The position numbers were made by a program, and so were the translations under genes. The notes beneath the pieces were generated by a model. That model was given only the letters and a program-made list of their open reading frames with translations, was not told the DNA's origin and did no database searches. Positions 25,560 to 35,043 of a DNA stretch of 52,040 bases are shown piece by piece. Each line of letters opens with the position of its first letter. Position 1 is the stretch's first letter. Source of the stretch: Sphingobacteriales bacterium (GTDB taxonomy: Bacteria; Bacteroidota; Bacteroidia; CAILMK01; JAAYUY01); assembly GCA_012517435.1 (NCBI GenBank), contig JAAYUY010000147.1, positions 1-52,040 on the forward strand, written 5' to 3'.

Positions 25560-27347
25560 TTATTTAAACGGGAGTCCGGTCAATATTTCTTCATCCATGA
25601 TTCGACCAACAGGATAAAGGCCAATACGGTTGTCCCAGTAAGGTGATTTGCTGTAAAACCAGTTAAGTATTTCAAAACTGTTGCCGGCAAATTTTTCATC
25701 TTTCATCTTTTCCTGAAATTCTTTTTTCAGATTTTCGTCTTTTGCCAGCATTTCCCGTGCTAATTTCTCCATGACATAGCTTTCGCTGTATTCCTTTTGT
25801 TCAAAAATACTGTTAAAAAAGCCCCAGAAAACATAACTGGAAGGCCCCTGAGGTTCAAGTGCGTGAATAGCCACCTGAGCCGAAGGCTGCCTGAGTCTGA
25901 TAATGGCAGAGCCTTTGGGAAATGTTACCACTTCAGTGGAGGATGTCAGATCAAAGCGGGTTACGGTTTGTCTGCCTTCATAAGGTTTGTTACTGAATTC
26001 AGGGTTGTTCAGGCGGTATAACTCTACTTTAATTTTTGCAGATTGTGAAAGGTAATCCATTCTGACTCCCAGTATTTCAAGCCTTTTAATGACTTCTTGC
26101 CATTGAGGCGGAATGATGTAAGCTGCCGGAAGGTCAATCATTACCGAAGGCAATTGACGGTTGAAATAAGGAATCTTAAACTCTTTTGGTTTATTGGAAT
26201 ATCTGAACCAGTCTCCCCCACTTAAATCACTCTTAACCACCTCATAATCAAAACCTTTAAAGCTAACAATGGTGCTGTCGGGTGATGGTGTCCATTTTAA
26301 AATATATTTGCTTTGCATGAAAGATTTTGACCCTACATAAAAATCAGCTTCCCGTATAAGATTTTTAAGGTTTCTTGATTCTTTGTTCAATACCTCAAGG
26401 GTATATTTCAGCATGCTGATGGTGGCATCAACCCTTGTTTTGTAATCTTTCAACATGTGGTTCTCAATCAATAAGCCAGGCCTGTTTTGAAGGGCAGTAT
26501 AGCCATGAGATAAAACCGGACTTCCGACCCAACTAATCAATCCGCTTCGCGGATCATGCCATTTTCTGAAAATCACATAAGGGAAAATGGGGATTTTATC
26601 CTTTTCCATTTTATCGCTGACATATTTCAGAAACACATTTTTCTGCCAGTCGGTCAGTGATTCTTTCATGTTTCCGAAAATTTCGAGATGATAGGTCAGA
26701 ACATACTGATAGTCAGCACCATCAGTGGAGTGTATATCTATAAAAAAATCGGGGAGCCATTCGTTAAACAAGCTATGCCATGCCTGAATCTCAGGCGCAT
26801 CTGCTTTGAGGTAATCACGGTTGAGATTGAGGTTGGTGGCATTGGTGCGGAAGCCCATTTCCTCCGGCCCGTTTTGATTGATTCTGTTGTATTTACCAAA
26901 ATGTTCATGTCCGTCAACATTCAGGATAGGAATAAACAAAATGGTAACATTTTTTAGTAATTCGCTGTATTTTTTATCAATGACCATATCCCTGAAAAGT
27001 ACCAGTCCTGCATCTTTTCCGTCAATCTCTCCGGCATGAATTCCTGCCTGTATCAATACGATAATCTTTTCAGTCTGTTTTACTTCCAGTGGTTTTTTCA
27101 TTCCGTCACGGTCGATAATCAGCAAAGGAAGATCCCTGCCTTCGGGCGATTTGCCAAAAGAGGTGAAATAAACCCAATCGGAGGCTTTATCGAGCCGTTT
27201 ACAAAACTCAATGGTTTCATCATAGCGGGGAGTTGCCTTGAACCCCGATTTTTCGTAAAAAGTTTGCCAGTCTTCTTTCTGCGAAAATGCACTGAAAGAA
27301 CCTAAAATAATGCTGAAAGCAAAAAATGATTGTAAAAACAGCCTCAT
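25560..27347 (-). CDS. Secreted M14-family zinc carboxypeptidase-like metallopeptidase
   Basis: With the ATG at 27347 the protein has 595 residues and a clear signal peptide (MRLFLQSFFAFSIILGSFSA, cut near FSQ). The peptidase domain has the zinc motif HAGE (His104, Glu107), the substrate-anchoring NLNRDY, and the third zinc ligand His206 in DIHSTDG. GLLIENH, further on, is a good candidate for the catalytic glutamate. The C-terminal half (about 385-595) is an accessory region without an assigned fold. It probably trims peptides in the periplasm or outside. The frame opens 30 codons further up, but those codons overlap the preceding gene and would bury the signal peptide. It lies ten bases after the membrane protein gene and is likely co-transcribed with it. 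Confidence 0.88.
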   Translation of the reverse strand: MRLFLQSFFAFSIILGSFSAFSQKEDWQTFYEKSGFKATPRYDETIEFCKRLDKASDWVYFTSFGKSPEGRDLPLLIIDRDGMKKPLEVKQTEKIIVLIQAGIHAGEIDGKDAGLVLFRDMVIDKKYSELLKNVTILFIPILNVDGHEHFGKYNRINQNGPEEMGFRTNATNLNLNRDYLKADAPEIQAWHSLFNEWLPDFFIDIHSTDGADYQYVLTYHLEIFGNMKESLTDWQKNVFLKYVSDKMEKDKIPIFPYVIFRKWHDPRSGLISWVGSPVLSHGYTALQNRPGLLIENHMLKDYKTRVDATISMLKYTLEVLNKESRNLKNLIREADFYVGSKSFMQSKYILKWTPSPDSTIVSFKGFDYEVVKSDLSGGDWFRYSNKPKEFKIPYFNRQLPSVMIDLPAAYIIPPQWQEVIKRLEILGVRMDYLSQSAKIKVELYRLNNPEFSNKPYEGRQTVTRFDLTSSTEVVTFPKGSAIIRLRQPSAQVAIHALEPQGPSSYVFWGFFNSIFEQKEYSESYVMEKLAREMLAKDENLKKEFQEKMKDEKFAGNSFEILNWFYSKSPYWDNRIGLYPVGRIMDEEILTGLPFK

Positions 27348-27357
27348 AATCAATCGT

Positions 27358-27840
27358 TTATTGATGAACTTTTTTATAAAATTTTTTCGAAGTATAATCA
27401 AACCGGATGGCATAGTAAAAGAAATAGATGGCTGCACTCAACATGCTGAATCCGAGTGCAAAAAAGAAAACCGAAAGCGGAAAATGAGGAATATTGAACC
27501 TGTAAACAGTCAGAATGCCTAACACCACCATAAATGCCATGATTCCGTAAGACTTCCAGTCGAAAAATCCAAAAATGCAGGCATAATTGGTTTTTGAGAT
27601 AATACGGAAAGTATGTTTTTTTATCAGCCTGAAGAAAACAAAATAGAAAAAGATCAGGTATGAAGGCAGGCTTAATGCAGCAAAAAGCCAGAAACTATCA
27701 GAACCCATTAAAAAATACTTTGACGACAACATCAGAATTCTGACCGAAACCATTAGCCAGAAAAGTCCGGCAACGATTAGTAATACTCTTTTGGGAACAG
27801 CCGGATTAAGTTTTTTGGCAAGACTTTTAAAATTATCCAT
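27358..27840 (-). CDS. Hypothetical membrane protein (four helices)
   Basis: A 160-residue protein with about four hydrophobic helices (near 19-39, 49-71, 92-111 and 120-142), a cytoplasmic basic N-terminus and a basic C-terminus (YTSKKFYKKVHQ). I recognise no conserved motif. It precedes the M14 peptidase by ten bases on the same strand and shares its promoter, but sequence alone gives no functional link. Confidence 0.75.
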   Translation of the reverse strand: MDNFKSLAKKLNPAVPKRVLLIVAGLFWLMVSVRILMLSSKYFLMGSDSFWLFAALSLPSYLIFFYFVFFRLIKKHTFRIISKTNYACIFGFFDWKSYGIMAFMVVLGILTVYRFNIPHFPLSVFFFALGFSMLSAAIYFFYYAIRFDYTSKKFYKKVHQ

Positions 27841-27874
27841 TGTTCTGTAAATAATGACAATGCTTTTGAACTTT

Positions 27875-27882
27875 CAAAAGTA
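27875..27882 (-). promoter_or_regulatory. -7 box TACTTTTG for the membrane protein/M14 operon
   Basis: TACTTTTG on the minus strand ends 34 bases before the ATG at 27840. No TTTG was found at the -33 position. Confidence 0.45.
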
Positions 27883-28034
27883 GAAAAAAATTACTATTGG
27901 ACATAACATTAAGAGTTCATGCACAATTTAAACCGAAGAATGTAGCGAAGAATAATCTCAGCAATCTGACATCTGACTGCGGGATAATTATACCAAAATC
28001 CGAAATTCTGTTCAATTGTCAGTCTGAAATTAAT

Positions 28035-28042
28035 TAGGTTTG
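28035..28042 (+). promoter_or_regulatory. -7 box TAGGTTTG for the GT2/flippase pair
   Basis: TAGGTTTG lies 32 bases before the ATG at 28075. TTG at 28016-28018 is upstream at a short 16-base spacing. Confidence 0.42.
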
Positions 28043-28074
28043 CCGTAAAATTAAATCCTGAAATAACCAGCCGG

Positions 28075-29172
28075 ATGCTTAATAATAAATCAGTTGCTGT
28101 GGTCGTTCCAGCCTATAATGAGGAAAAACAAATAGAAAAAGTTTTATCGACCATGCCAGCCTTCGTTGACAGAATCATTGTCGTAGATGATTGTTCAACT
28201 GATCGTACTTATCAGATAACCGAAAGTTTCAGGGAAAAACTTGGAAAATCTGACATAACACTGAAAATCAATTCTTTAAAAGAAAGAAACGGTTACAATC
28301 ATGCCGATTATATGGTTGAAGAGCTGATGAAAAAAGAATCGGAAGAGCTTCCTCCTTTTGAAATCATTGAAGGAGAAGAGAATGACCGGCTCATCAGCAT
28401 CAGACTGAAAGAAAACAGTGGTGTGGGTGGTGCCATTGCAAGGGGATATAAATGGTGTAAAGACAAAGGTATTGAGTGTTGTGCGGTGATGGCAGGCGAT
28501 GGACAAATGGACCCGGAAGAACTTGAATCCATCGTTTTGCCGGTGCTGACTGGCGAAGCTGATTACGTCAAAGGCAACAGGCTGATACACAAAAGTGCCC
28601 CGTATATCATTCCCCGAACAAGATTTTGGGGCAATTCAGTTTTATCCATACTTACCAAAATTGCTTCAGGATACTGGCATGTGAGCGATACACAGTGCGG
28701 ATATACGGCTATTTCACTTAAAGCATTGCATTCCATTGAATTACATAAGATTTACAGGCGTTATGGCATGCCAAACGATTTACTGGTTAAACTCAACATT
28801 GCCCAGTGCAGGTTAAAAGAAGTGGAAATAAAACCTGTCTATCACATCGGAGAAACATCCAAATTGAAACCTTTCAGAGTAATTCCCACCATTTCGTGGT
28901 TACTTATAAAGTCTTTCTTTCACAGGCTTTGGCAAAAATACCTTTTAAGAAATTTTCATCCACTATTTATCCTTTATCATATAGGTTTTCTCCTCTTTTT
29001 TGCCCTCATTCCCTTTATTATCTATATGGTTCCACTCATGTTCATGCCGGGACGACAAATTTCAAACAGTATTATGTTTATTGTATTGTTCATCACCATT
29101 TCCATGCTTCAGTCCATCTTATTCGCCATGTGGATGGACATTCAGGACAATGAACGTTTATATAAAGATTGA
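28075..29172 (+). CDS. GT2 family glycosyltransferase with C-terminal membrane helices
   Basis: A 365-residue GT-A fold enzyme: VAVVVPAYNEEKQIEKVL at the start, the nucleotide-binding VVDDCSTDRT at about 36-45, the DxD-like AGDGQMD and a following acceptor region (SDTQCGYTAI). Relative to DPM1-type enzymes it has an extra insertion near 75-105 (EELMKKESEELPPFEIIEGEEND). Two hydrophobic helices near 297-325 and 330-352 anchor it. It resembles polyprenyl-phosphate sugar transferases. The UPF0104 (AglD/MprF-like) membrane gene starts five bases after the stop, a pairing that suggests transfer of a sugar to a lipid carrier and its movement across the inner membrane. The sugar is unknown. Confidence 0.86.
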   Translation: MLNNKSVAVVVPAYNEEKQIEKVLSTMPAFVDRIIVVDDCSTDRTYQITESFREKLGKSDITLKINSLKERNGYNHADYMVEELMKKESEELPPFEIIEGEENDRLISIRLKENSGVGGAIARGYKWCKDKGIECCAVMAGDGQMDPEELESIVLPVLTGEADYVKGNRLIHKSAPYIIPRTRFWGNSVLSILTKIASGYWHVSDTQCGYTAISLKALHSIELHKIYRRYGMPNDLLVKLNIAQCRLKEVEIKPVYHIGETSKLKPFRVIPTISWLLIKSFFHRLWQKYLLRNFHPLFILYHIGFLLFFALIPFIIYMVPLMFMPGRQISNSIMFIVLFITISMLQSILFAMWMDIQDNERLYKD

Positions 29173-29177
29173 CCATA

Positions 29178-30119
29178 ATGCCGGCAATATTGAATAAACC
29201 TTTAAAGTTCTGGCTGAACCTGCTCATTTATCTTGCCTTTATTTTTCTAATCTGGATGCTTGTAAAATTTGATTATTTTTCATTAAAAGGATTGAAAATC
29301 AATATTTTAAATTTGATTTTATCCTTACTCTTTCTTTTTACCGGCTATCTGTTTTTACCGAAGGCATGGCAAAATATATTAAGGCATCACCGAATAAATG
29401 TATCATACAAAGAATCAGTCGTTTCTGAAGGAAAACCCATTTTTGCAAAGTATTTACCCGGAAAATTTATGGTTTTAATCGGGCGGGCCGGATACATCAG
29501 TCTGAAAGGGGCTCCCCTGACCCAAACCTCTATCATCTCATTCAAAGCACAGATGATTTCATTGATCGTTAATCTTTTAATCGGATCGGTAGTAGTATTT
29601 GTTCTGCCTGTAACTGTAACCGAAATGATAGTCTGGTTTGGCCTGACCCTTTCCATTTTCCTGATTCTTTTTATCAGACCCGTTCACAATCTGGCTGTCA
29701 GACTGGTTAAAACAATCTTCAGAAGTTCAGCAACAGTAAACTTCATCAATATCAGGGAGAGTCTGCTTGCAGGCTTTTGGTATGTTGCTGCTTATTTTTT
29801 CTGGGGGCTGGGCTTCACTTTTCTTTGTTTAAGCATAAGCGGAAAGCTGATGGCAGTTGATTTACCTTTGTTTTCACTGGCTACCTCTGTTTCCATCATT
29901 GCTTTTATTTTTCCCGGAGGACTGGGCATCAGAGAAGGAACATTGGTTTATTTTCTGGTTAAATCAGGCTTAAGCCCGGAATTATCGGCTACAATTTCTG
30001 TTTTATCCAGATTATGGTTTTTATGCGGTGAAATTTTTTATTTCGCTTTAGCCTTTTTACTGGAAAAGAGGTTAAAAAATCTCACCGGCAAAAGCATGAA
30101 TGACCTCAATGACAATTAA
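29178..30119 (+). CDS. UPF0104 / LPG-synthase-TM family membrane protein (flippase-like)
   Basis: About 313 residues with seven to eight membrane helices and conserved UPF0104 phrases: KYLPGKFM near 94-101, FIFPGGLGIREG near 249-260, and a GLxxELSAT-like SGLSPELSATISVLSRLW. The family includes the membrane domain of MprF/lysyl-PG synthases and AglD-like proteins that act in lipid or glycolipid translocation; no aminoacyl-transferase domain is fused here. The ATG at 29178 is used because the longer frame begins at a TTG overlapping the previous gene's stop. Its 3' end overlaps the convergent RMD1-family gene by 48 bases. Confidence 0.85.
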   Translation: MPAILNKPLKFWLNLLIYLAFIFLIWMLVKFDYFSLKGLKINILNLILSLLFLFTGYLFLPKAWQNILRHHRINVSYKESVVSEGKPIFAKYLPGKFMVLIGRAGYISLKGAPLTQTSIISFKAQMISLIVNLLIGSVVVFVLPVTVTEMIVWFGLTLSIFLILFIRPVHNLAVRLVKTIFRSSATVNFINIRESLLAGFWYVAAYFFWGLGFTFLCLSISGKLMAVDLPLFSLATSVSIIAFIFPGGLGIREGTLVYFLVKSGLSPELSATISVLSRLWFLCGEIFYFALAFLLEKRLKNLTGKSMNDLNDN

Positions 30120-30845
30120 AATAATAACTATCCACTCAAGTATTTCACCCTTGCGGTGATACAACATTTCGATAAAAATTTCAAGGTTGTCCCTGATAAT
30201 TTCCACATTTTGAATAATCAGATGCGTACGGGTTTTGATTTTAAAAATTTCTTTCAGTTCTTCGTCCAGGGTTTCAAGATATTCATTATCCCAAGCATTT
30301 GGCGGAGAATCAATCTCATACAGGTTTTCACTGATCCGGTTGTTGATACTCAGTGCTTTGCCCACAAATTTTTTCAGTCGTGTCATGCCAATCTTAAAAC
30401 TGCCATACTTTTCAAGTTTAAATGTGTATTGCTGTATATCTTCCAGCAATTTCTCCGTTTGTTTTTTATAATAGGTAAGTGTAACACTCTGGGCAAGGTT
30501 AAGCATAATGGTTTTAATGGCTTCATAATCAAATTCAGGAATGAGTGTTTTGTAATAACCTACTTCTATTTTCTCATTTCCGGTCAACACCTGATACACT
30601 TCTCCGATACGCTCAGGCAATGGATTGGGGCTGCACTCCAGAATTTGCTGATATAATGAGGCTACCTCCTCTTCATTGTAGCCTAAAAAACAAACTACTC
30701 CATATTTGAATAAATAAATGACCTGATTGTTCTCATTTCCCCACAATATCTCATGTCTGTTCATTTTCAATATTTGTCCGGGAAACAAATGTTCAAAATT
30801 TTTAATGTTGTTCCATTCGCTGAACTGATAAGCTATTGCTCTCAT
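30072..30845 (-). CDS. RMD1/DUF155 family protein
   Basis: A 257-residue protein of the RMD1 (DUF155) family. It has an N-terminal alpha/beta part with ILWGNENNQVIYLFKYGVVCFLG, a central helical part (YEAIKTIMLNLAQSVTLTYY), the phrase AWDNEYLETLDEELKEIFKIKTR, and a C-terminal helical hairpin ending in one membrane helix (ILEWIVIILIVIEVIHAF). In eukaryotes such proteins sit in the mitochondrial inner membrane and affect translation and cell division; the bacterial role is not established. It has its own strong promoter, and its 3' end overlaps the flippase-like gene on the other strand. Confidence 0.86.
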   Translation of the reverse strand: MRAIAYQFSEWNNIKNFEHLFPGQILKMNRHEILWGNENNQVIYLFKYGVVCFLGYNEEEVASLYQQILECSPNPLPERIGEVYQVLTGNEKIEVGYYKTLIPEFDYEAIKTIMLNLAQSVTLTYYKKQTEKLLEDIQQYTFKLEKYGSFKIGMTRLKKFVGKALSINNRISENLYEIDSPPNAWDNEYLETLDEELKEIFKIKTRTHLIIQNVEIIRDNLEIFIEMLYHRKGEILEWIVIILIVIEVIHAFAGEIF

Positions 30846-30897
30846 TTTATTTAAAATTTTTCAGTGAAAAACCGGATTGACAATCCATTTACGAAAG

Positions 30898-30928
30898 CAA
30901 ATTTACAGGTGTCATTTTCTGGTTCAAA
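30898..30928 (-). promoter_or_regulatory. Consensus promoter TTTG-N19-TAAATTTG for RMD1-family gene
   Basis: On the minus strand TTTG (30928-30925), exactly 19 bases, then TAAATTTG (30905-30898). This is the best match in the window to the Bacteroidota consensus. The ATG is 52 bases downstream. Confidence 0.68.
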
Positions 30929-31242
30929 ATTTATTTAATCACATAGCCATTTCATGTCATGTCATTATTCGTAACAAATTGATGTTGAAGTTGATCCGAA
31001 TAAGATACTGATGCCTGCTTTCAGAACATTGCGGAATATTTCGATGTGACGAAGTTAAAACTCTGCAAACTGGCCGTTAAAATAAATCTGTCTGTTGGGT
31101 TAATTTAAACTTTATTAGGGAATGATCACTGAGCACATGAAAAAAAGTCTGAAACTTTTTTAAAAAATCAAAAATCACATTTCAAAAGAATAAAATGAAA
31201 CCCCTTCTATCAAAATGAAAATCAATAATTTACAATATAGAA

Positions 31243-31275
31243 TTTGCAAAGCCTCCAAAGCAGTTTTTATTTTTG
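31243..31275 (+). promoter_or_regulatory. Promoter TTTG-N21-TATTTTTG for the secreted protein pair
   Basis: TTTG (31243-31246) and TATTTTTG (31268-31275) are separated by 21 bases. The ATG at 31302 is 26 bases downstream. Confidence 0.5.
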
Positions 31276-31301
31276 AATCGAAATTTTAAAAGTTGACGAC
31301 C

Positions 31302-33077
31302 ATGAAAACAATGAAACAAATTCTGATGGTGACAATTGTAGCAAGCATGATTAATACCAATGGACTTGCTCAGAATGTCGGTATTTCTGATGATGGAAAT
31401 TCATTCACGCCAAACAGTACATCTGTTCTTGAACTGAAATCTACTTCAAAAGGTATTCTGATCCCAAGAATGACCAATTCAGATCGTGTGGCTATCTCAT
31501 CACCTGCTACTGGTCTGATGGTTTATCAGACGGATGGGAATGCCGGATTTTGGTTCTATAACGGGACACAGTGGACCAAAATAGGTACCGAAGATGCAAA
31601 TCCTGTCAGTAAAACAGTCAGCTGTACATTAACCACCAATGAAACACTTGTACTCGCAAGCAACGACATCACTATTACCTTGCCTGCCATTAGCTCTGCC
31701 AATAACGGTTTGGCTATCACCATTAAAAATGTTGGGTCTTATAAAGATCTGATAGTAATTCAGCCTAACTCAGGCAGTTATATTGACAGTAAAAACAGTA
31801 CAAAGCTCTACAGATGGGAATCGAAAACATTTCTGGCAGTCAATGGCGAGTGGATGATTAAAGAAAAGGATTTAAGCCCGGAAAACGTTTTTGATGTATC
31901 ACCCAATGGCAGTTGGACTACACTGGATGAAATAATAGAGTTTCTGGATGAACACATGTCAAATGCTTCAATTGTCAGATTAAATTCAGGTACATATTCC
32001 ATTTCCTCAACCATTACGATTGATCTGCCCTACAGCCTGACGATAGAAGGAATCTCCTACGGCAGCGCAATCATTCAGTCTGCCTCCGGACTTGATGATC
32101 AACCCATGTTCGTCTGTGAAAGCGAATGTTATTTCAAAATGCTGACTTTTGACGGATCTGGTCTGAGCGGATATGGTTCCAGTGTCAATGAAGATGCTAT
32201 TCATTTTAACGGAAGTGGTACTTATAATGAAGTGAAAGACTGTGTATTCAGCACTTTTTACAGGGGTATTACCGTAACAACAGATGCAGAACTCTGGATT
32301 TTTGAAACTGATTTTGAAGATATGACTTTTGCAGGAATACAAATCAAAAGTTCAACGTCAGGAACTACCTTTAAAATCTCCGAATGCGACTTTATGAATT
32401 GCAGAAGAGGCCTCGAACTGAATAAAGGATCGGAAATTACGGCTTCAATCATGAATTGTGGTTTCTATAATGAACAGGGAACTGATACGGCTGTTACCTA
32501 TTATGGAGGTAATATTTCTTTTTCAGACCTGTTTTTTACCAATAATACATGGAACTATACCGGCAAATTCTTCGAAGGATACGACTTTACCAGATCTGAC
32601 GGACGCGATGCCAATATCAAAATTCTGAACAATTCAGGAATTGAAGACCAGAACCCCAAATGCAAGATAAATGTTAACAATAATTCTTCTACTACAAATA
32701 TTTCTTGTTCCGGAACATGGTATAAAGCACAGTGGACAAATACCTCATACCTCACCTGTAAGTTTGCAGTAAATAATAACAGAATCACCTATCAACCGAA
32801 CAACAAAATGTATGGCATGTTCATTATCACAGGAAATATTTCAGTAAGTTCGACAAGCCGGATAATTTCAATCGGACTCGTGAAAAACGGAAATACCGGT
32901 GTACGCTATGGCGAATGCGACCTGAGACCATCGGCTGCCAGTTCTCCCATGCAATTTGCAACGGTGATATTTGTGGGCGATATCTCTCAAAATGATTATT
33001 TTGAAGTGTATTGTGCAGCAAATGCTTCCTGTACTGTTACCTTCCAGGATGTGCAGTGGTTTACTGTAACTTATTAA
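31302..33077 (+). CDS. Secreted protein with collar-like N-terminus and beta-helix repeats
   Basis: 591 residues from the ATG at 31302, with a signal peptide (MKTMKQILMVTIVASMINTNGLAQ). Residues ~30-90 carry the Bacteroidota phrase LKSTSKGILIPRM...GLMVYQTD...FWFYNGTQWTKI, common at the start of surface proteins and tail-fibre-like proteins. Residues ~205-440 form a right-handed beta-helix of the pectate-lyase type (SDLFFTNNTW, ISECDFMNC, MNCGFYNEQG). The last ~125 residues are a C1q/TNF-like or jelly-roll-like beta domain. No T9SS sorting domain is seen, so its final location is unclear. The longer frame starts at TTG 31293. It is followed after 53 bases by a T9SS cargo gene, probably in one transcript. 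Confidence 0.82.
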   Translation: MKTMKQILMVTIVASMINTNGLAQNVGISDDGNSFTPNSTSVLELKSTSKGILIPRMTNSDRVAISSPATGLMVYQTDGNAGFWFYNGTQWTKIGTEDANPVSKTVSCTLTTNETLVLASNDITITLPAISSANNGLAITIKNVGSYKDLIVIQPNSGSYIDSKNSTKLYRWESKTFLAVNGEWMIKEKDLSPENVFDVSPNGSWTTLDEIIEFLDEHMSNASIVRLNSGTYSISSTITIDLPYSLTIEGISYGSAIIQSASGLDDQPMFVCESECYFKMLTFDGSGLSGYGSSVNEDAIHFNGSGTYNEVKDCVFSTFYRGITVTTDAELWIFETDFEDMTFAGIQIKSSTSGTTFKISECDFMNCRRGLELNKGSEITASIMNCGFYNEQGTDTAVTYYGGNISFSDLFFTNNTWNYTGKFFEGYDFTRSDGRDANIKILNNSGIEDQNPKCKINVNNNSSTTNISCSGTWYKAQWTNTSYLTCKFAVNNNRITYQPNNKMYGMFIITGNISVSSTSRIISIGLVKNGNTGVRYGECDLRPSAASSPMQFATVIFVGDISQNDYFEVYCAANASCTVTFQDVQWFTVTY

Positions 33078-33130
33078 AATGCCTGAAAGTCAGAAAAATG
33101 GTTAATTATCACCAAATAAAAATTACAGTC

Positions 33131-34867
33131 ATGAAAAAGATCATCATCATCATCGCCTGTCTGATTACACAGCTACCGGTGATAACATATAGCCAATTCA
33201 TCAACAATGGTGGGCACATCAGCCTGACAAACGGTTCAGCACTGGTAATCAATAATATGAATTTCACCAACCAAAGCAGCACATACAGCGGAGACATCAC
33301 CAATTCAGGGAAAATATTCATCAGCGGAAACTGGACTAATTCTGCAAGTGATGGCCAGCTTTTCGATTCAACTGCTTCAGCGGGTGAAGTCATATTCACC
33401 GGAAGTTCAGCTTATACTATTTCAGGTGCCCCTACCCACTTTTATAAACTGTCCATCGACCAGAACGCATCGGTTGATGTGGCTGCAGCTAATCTGATAA
33501 AAGTTTACAATGACCTGACCAACAATGGCACCTTTACCCTGAAGTCGAATACCAGCCGCACCGCCATGCTGATTGATGCAGGAAGTCCTGACAACCTCAA
33601 AGGCTCAGGGACATACCGCTTTGAACGATATATCCCTCAGGATGGCTGGCATTATGTATCCACTCCTTGTGTTTATACCAGTAACAGCGTTAACGTTTTC
33701 TGGGGGGCTGCCCTTTACGACTACAATGAAACCACCAAAAGCTGGAATAAAAAGACAAACAACCAGCAATTGGATGTCATGCGTGGCTACGATGCATATT
33801 TTAAAAACGGAGCTAAAACAGTGGTTTTTGAAGGAAAATATAATACAGGGCAGATTTCAATCAGCCTTACCAAAAACGGGGATGGATACAATTTTGTCGG
33901 GAATCCTTATCCTACAACTGTTAACTGGGATGAATCTTCAGGTTGGGTAAAAACAAATGTTGACAATGCCATTTATATCTGGGATCCTACACTCAACAGC
34001 GGACAAGGCGATTATATGGAATATGTCAATGGTGTAGGGAACCGTGGTGGTACACGCTTTATTCCGGCCACTCAGGCTTTCTGGGTAAAATGCAACAGTG
34101 CATATGGCGGATCGCTGACCATTAAAAATCAGGCAAAATGTTCCAATAGCTCAGTTTATTTCAGATCCGCTGACCAACAGAATGAAATTCTCAGGATTAA
34201 AGCCATACAACCACCTTATGATAATGAAGCCACCATCAGCCTGAATCCTGACGCCACTTCAAACTTTGACGGGCAATATGATGCCCTTAAAATCTTTCAC
34301 AACAATATTTCCATCCCGCAGATATATACGGTAAGTTCAGACAATAAAGAGCTGGCTATCAATTCGTTGAATATTCCTGAAAAGGCCGATGGCATTCCAT
34401 TGGGACTAAAACCCGGACAGGACGGAAAATGCACCCTTTCTTTCAACCTGTCTGAAATTTCTCCAATGACAGATGTTTATCTGGAAGATAAATTCAGCGG
34501 AAGGTTTATTGATCTCAGAGCCAATCCCGTCAATGTTTTTGATGTGCTGATGAGTGACAATCCTGACCGCTTTGTCATTCATTTTGCAAGAATTCAGTCC
34601 GTCAGCGGAATAGATGAAAAAAAGCCTGGTGAAAAGAATGATGTTTACAGCTATTATGCCAATGGAAATATTTATGTCTTCTCTGCCGATGAGATGCTGA
34701 ATACGACTTATAAAATCTTCGATCTGTCCGGAAGGGAAATTAAATCCGGCAAAATCAACGGGAAAGGTGTTAGTCCGGTTTTATTCAATGTAAGCAAAGG
34801 TATTTATCTGGTCAACCTGAACAATAATGGCGAGGCAGAAACCTATAAGATCGTAGTAACACAATAG
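33131..34867 (+). CDS. Secreted protein with T9SS type A sorting domain
   Basis: 578 residues from the ATG at 33131. It has a signal peptide (MKKIIIIIACLITQLPVITYSQ), beta-rich repeats starting NNGGHISLTNGSALVINN, and a central domain with the phrase GWHYVSTPC...FVGNPYPTTVNWD...IYIWDPTLNSGQGDYMEYVNG that recurs in Bacteroidota surface proteins. The C-terminus is a type A sorting domain (GNIYVFSADEMLNTTYKIFD, SKGIYLVNL). It is predicted to be exported through T9SS. The open frame begins 40 codons earlier, but that part is Cys-rich, overlaps the previous gene and would displace the signal peptide. Confidence 0.87.
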   Translation: MKKIIIIIACLITQLPVITYSQFINNGGHISLTNGSALVINNMNFTNQSSTYSGDITNSGKIFISGNWTNSASDGQLFDSTASAGEVIFTGSSAYTISGAPTHFYKLSIDQNASVDVAAANLIKVYNDLTNNGTFTLKSNTSRTAMLIDAGSPDNLKGSGTYRFERYIPQDGWHYVSTPCVYTSNSVNVFWGAALYDYNETTKSWNKKTNNQQLDVMRGYDAYFKNGAKTVVFEGKYNTGQISISLTKNGDGYNFVGNPYPTTVNWDESSGWVKTNVDNAIYIWDPTLNSGQGDYMEYVNGVGNRGGTRFIPATQAFWVKCNSAYGGSLTIKNQAKCSNSSVYFRSADQQNEILRIKAIQPPYDNEATISLNPDATSNFDGQYDALKIFHNNISIPQIYTVSSDNKELAINSLNIPEKADGIPLGLKPGQDGKCTLSFNLSEISPMTDVYLEDKFSGRFIDLRANPVNVFDVLMSDNPDRFVIHFARIQSVSGIDEKKPGEKNDVYSYYANGNIYVFSADEMLNTTYKIFDLSGREIKSGKINGKGVSPVLFNVSKGIYLVNLNNNGEAETYKIVVTQ

Positions 34868-34905
34868 ACACAGGAAAAGTAAGCACATCATACCGGAAAA
34901 GTTAC

Positions 34906-34940
34906 AGGCTGGGTCATAAATCAGGCTCAGCCTTTTTTTT
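34906..34940 (+). terminator. Rho-independent terminator after the T9SS cargo gene
   Basis: AGGCTG (34906-34911) pairs with CAGCCT (34928-34933), followed by a run of T to 34940. It lies 38 bases after the stop of the T9SS cargo gene. Confidence 0.75.
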
Positions 34941-35043
34941 AGTTTAAAATTCAGCGAGATCTAACCCGGATTAAACCTAATTATCGGACAGAGAAATTCT
35001 TTCGGTTTTTATCCCGATATAATATTGATTTTCAGGTCTAATG

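Larger units (their letters stand above)
30846..31301. other. 456-base divergent gap: two promoters, otherwise empty
   Basis: It holds the RMD1-gene promoter (30898-30928) and the secreted-protein promoter (31243-31275). The remaining AT-rich bases show no open frame with start context, no repeat shared with other gaps, and only a weak A/T hairpin near 31146-31165. Confidence 0.5.

Noticed and set aside
31146-31165. Terminator-like hairpin AAAAAGT/ACTTTTT
   Set aside because: The stem is A/T only, and no gene ends in this divergent gap on either strand.
31302-33077. Prophage tail fibre
   Set aside because: The N-terminal phrase is shared with fibre-like proteins, but there is a signal peptide, the neighbour is a T9SS cargo gene and no other phage gene is present.
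33011-33130. Cys-rich N-terminal extension of the T9SS cargo protein
   Set aside because: It overlaps the previous coding region out of frame, and the signal peptide begins only at the ATG at 33131.
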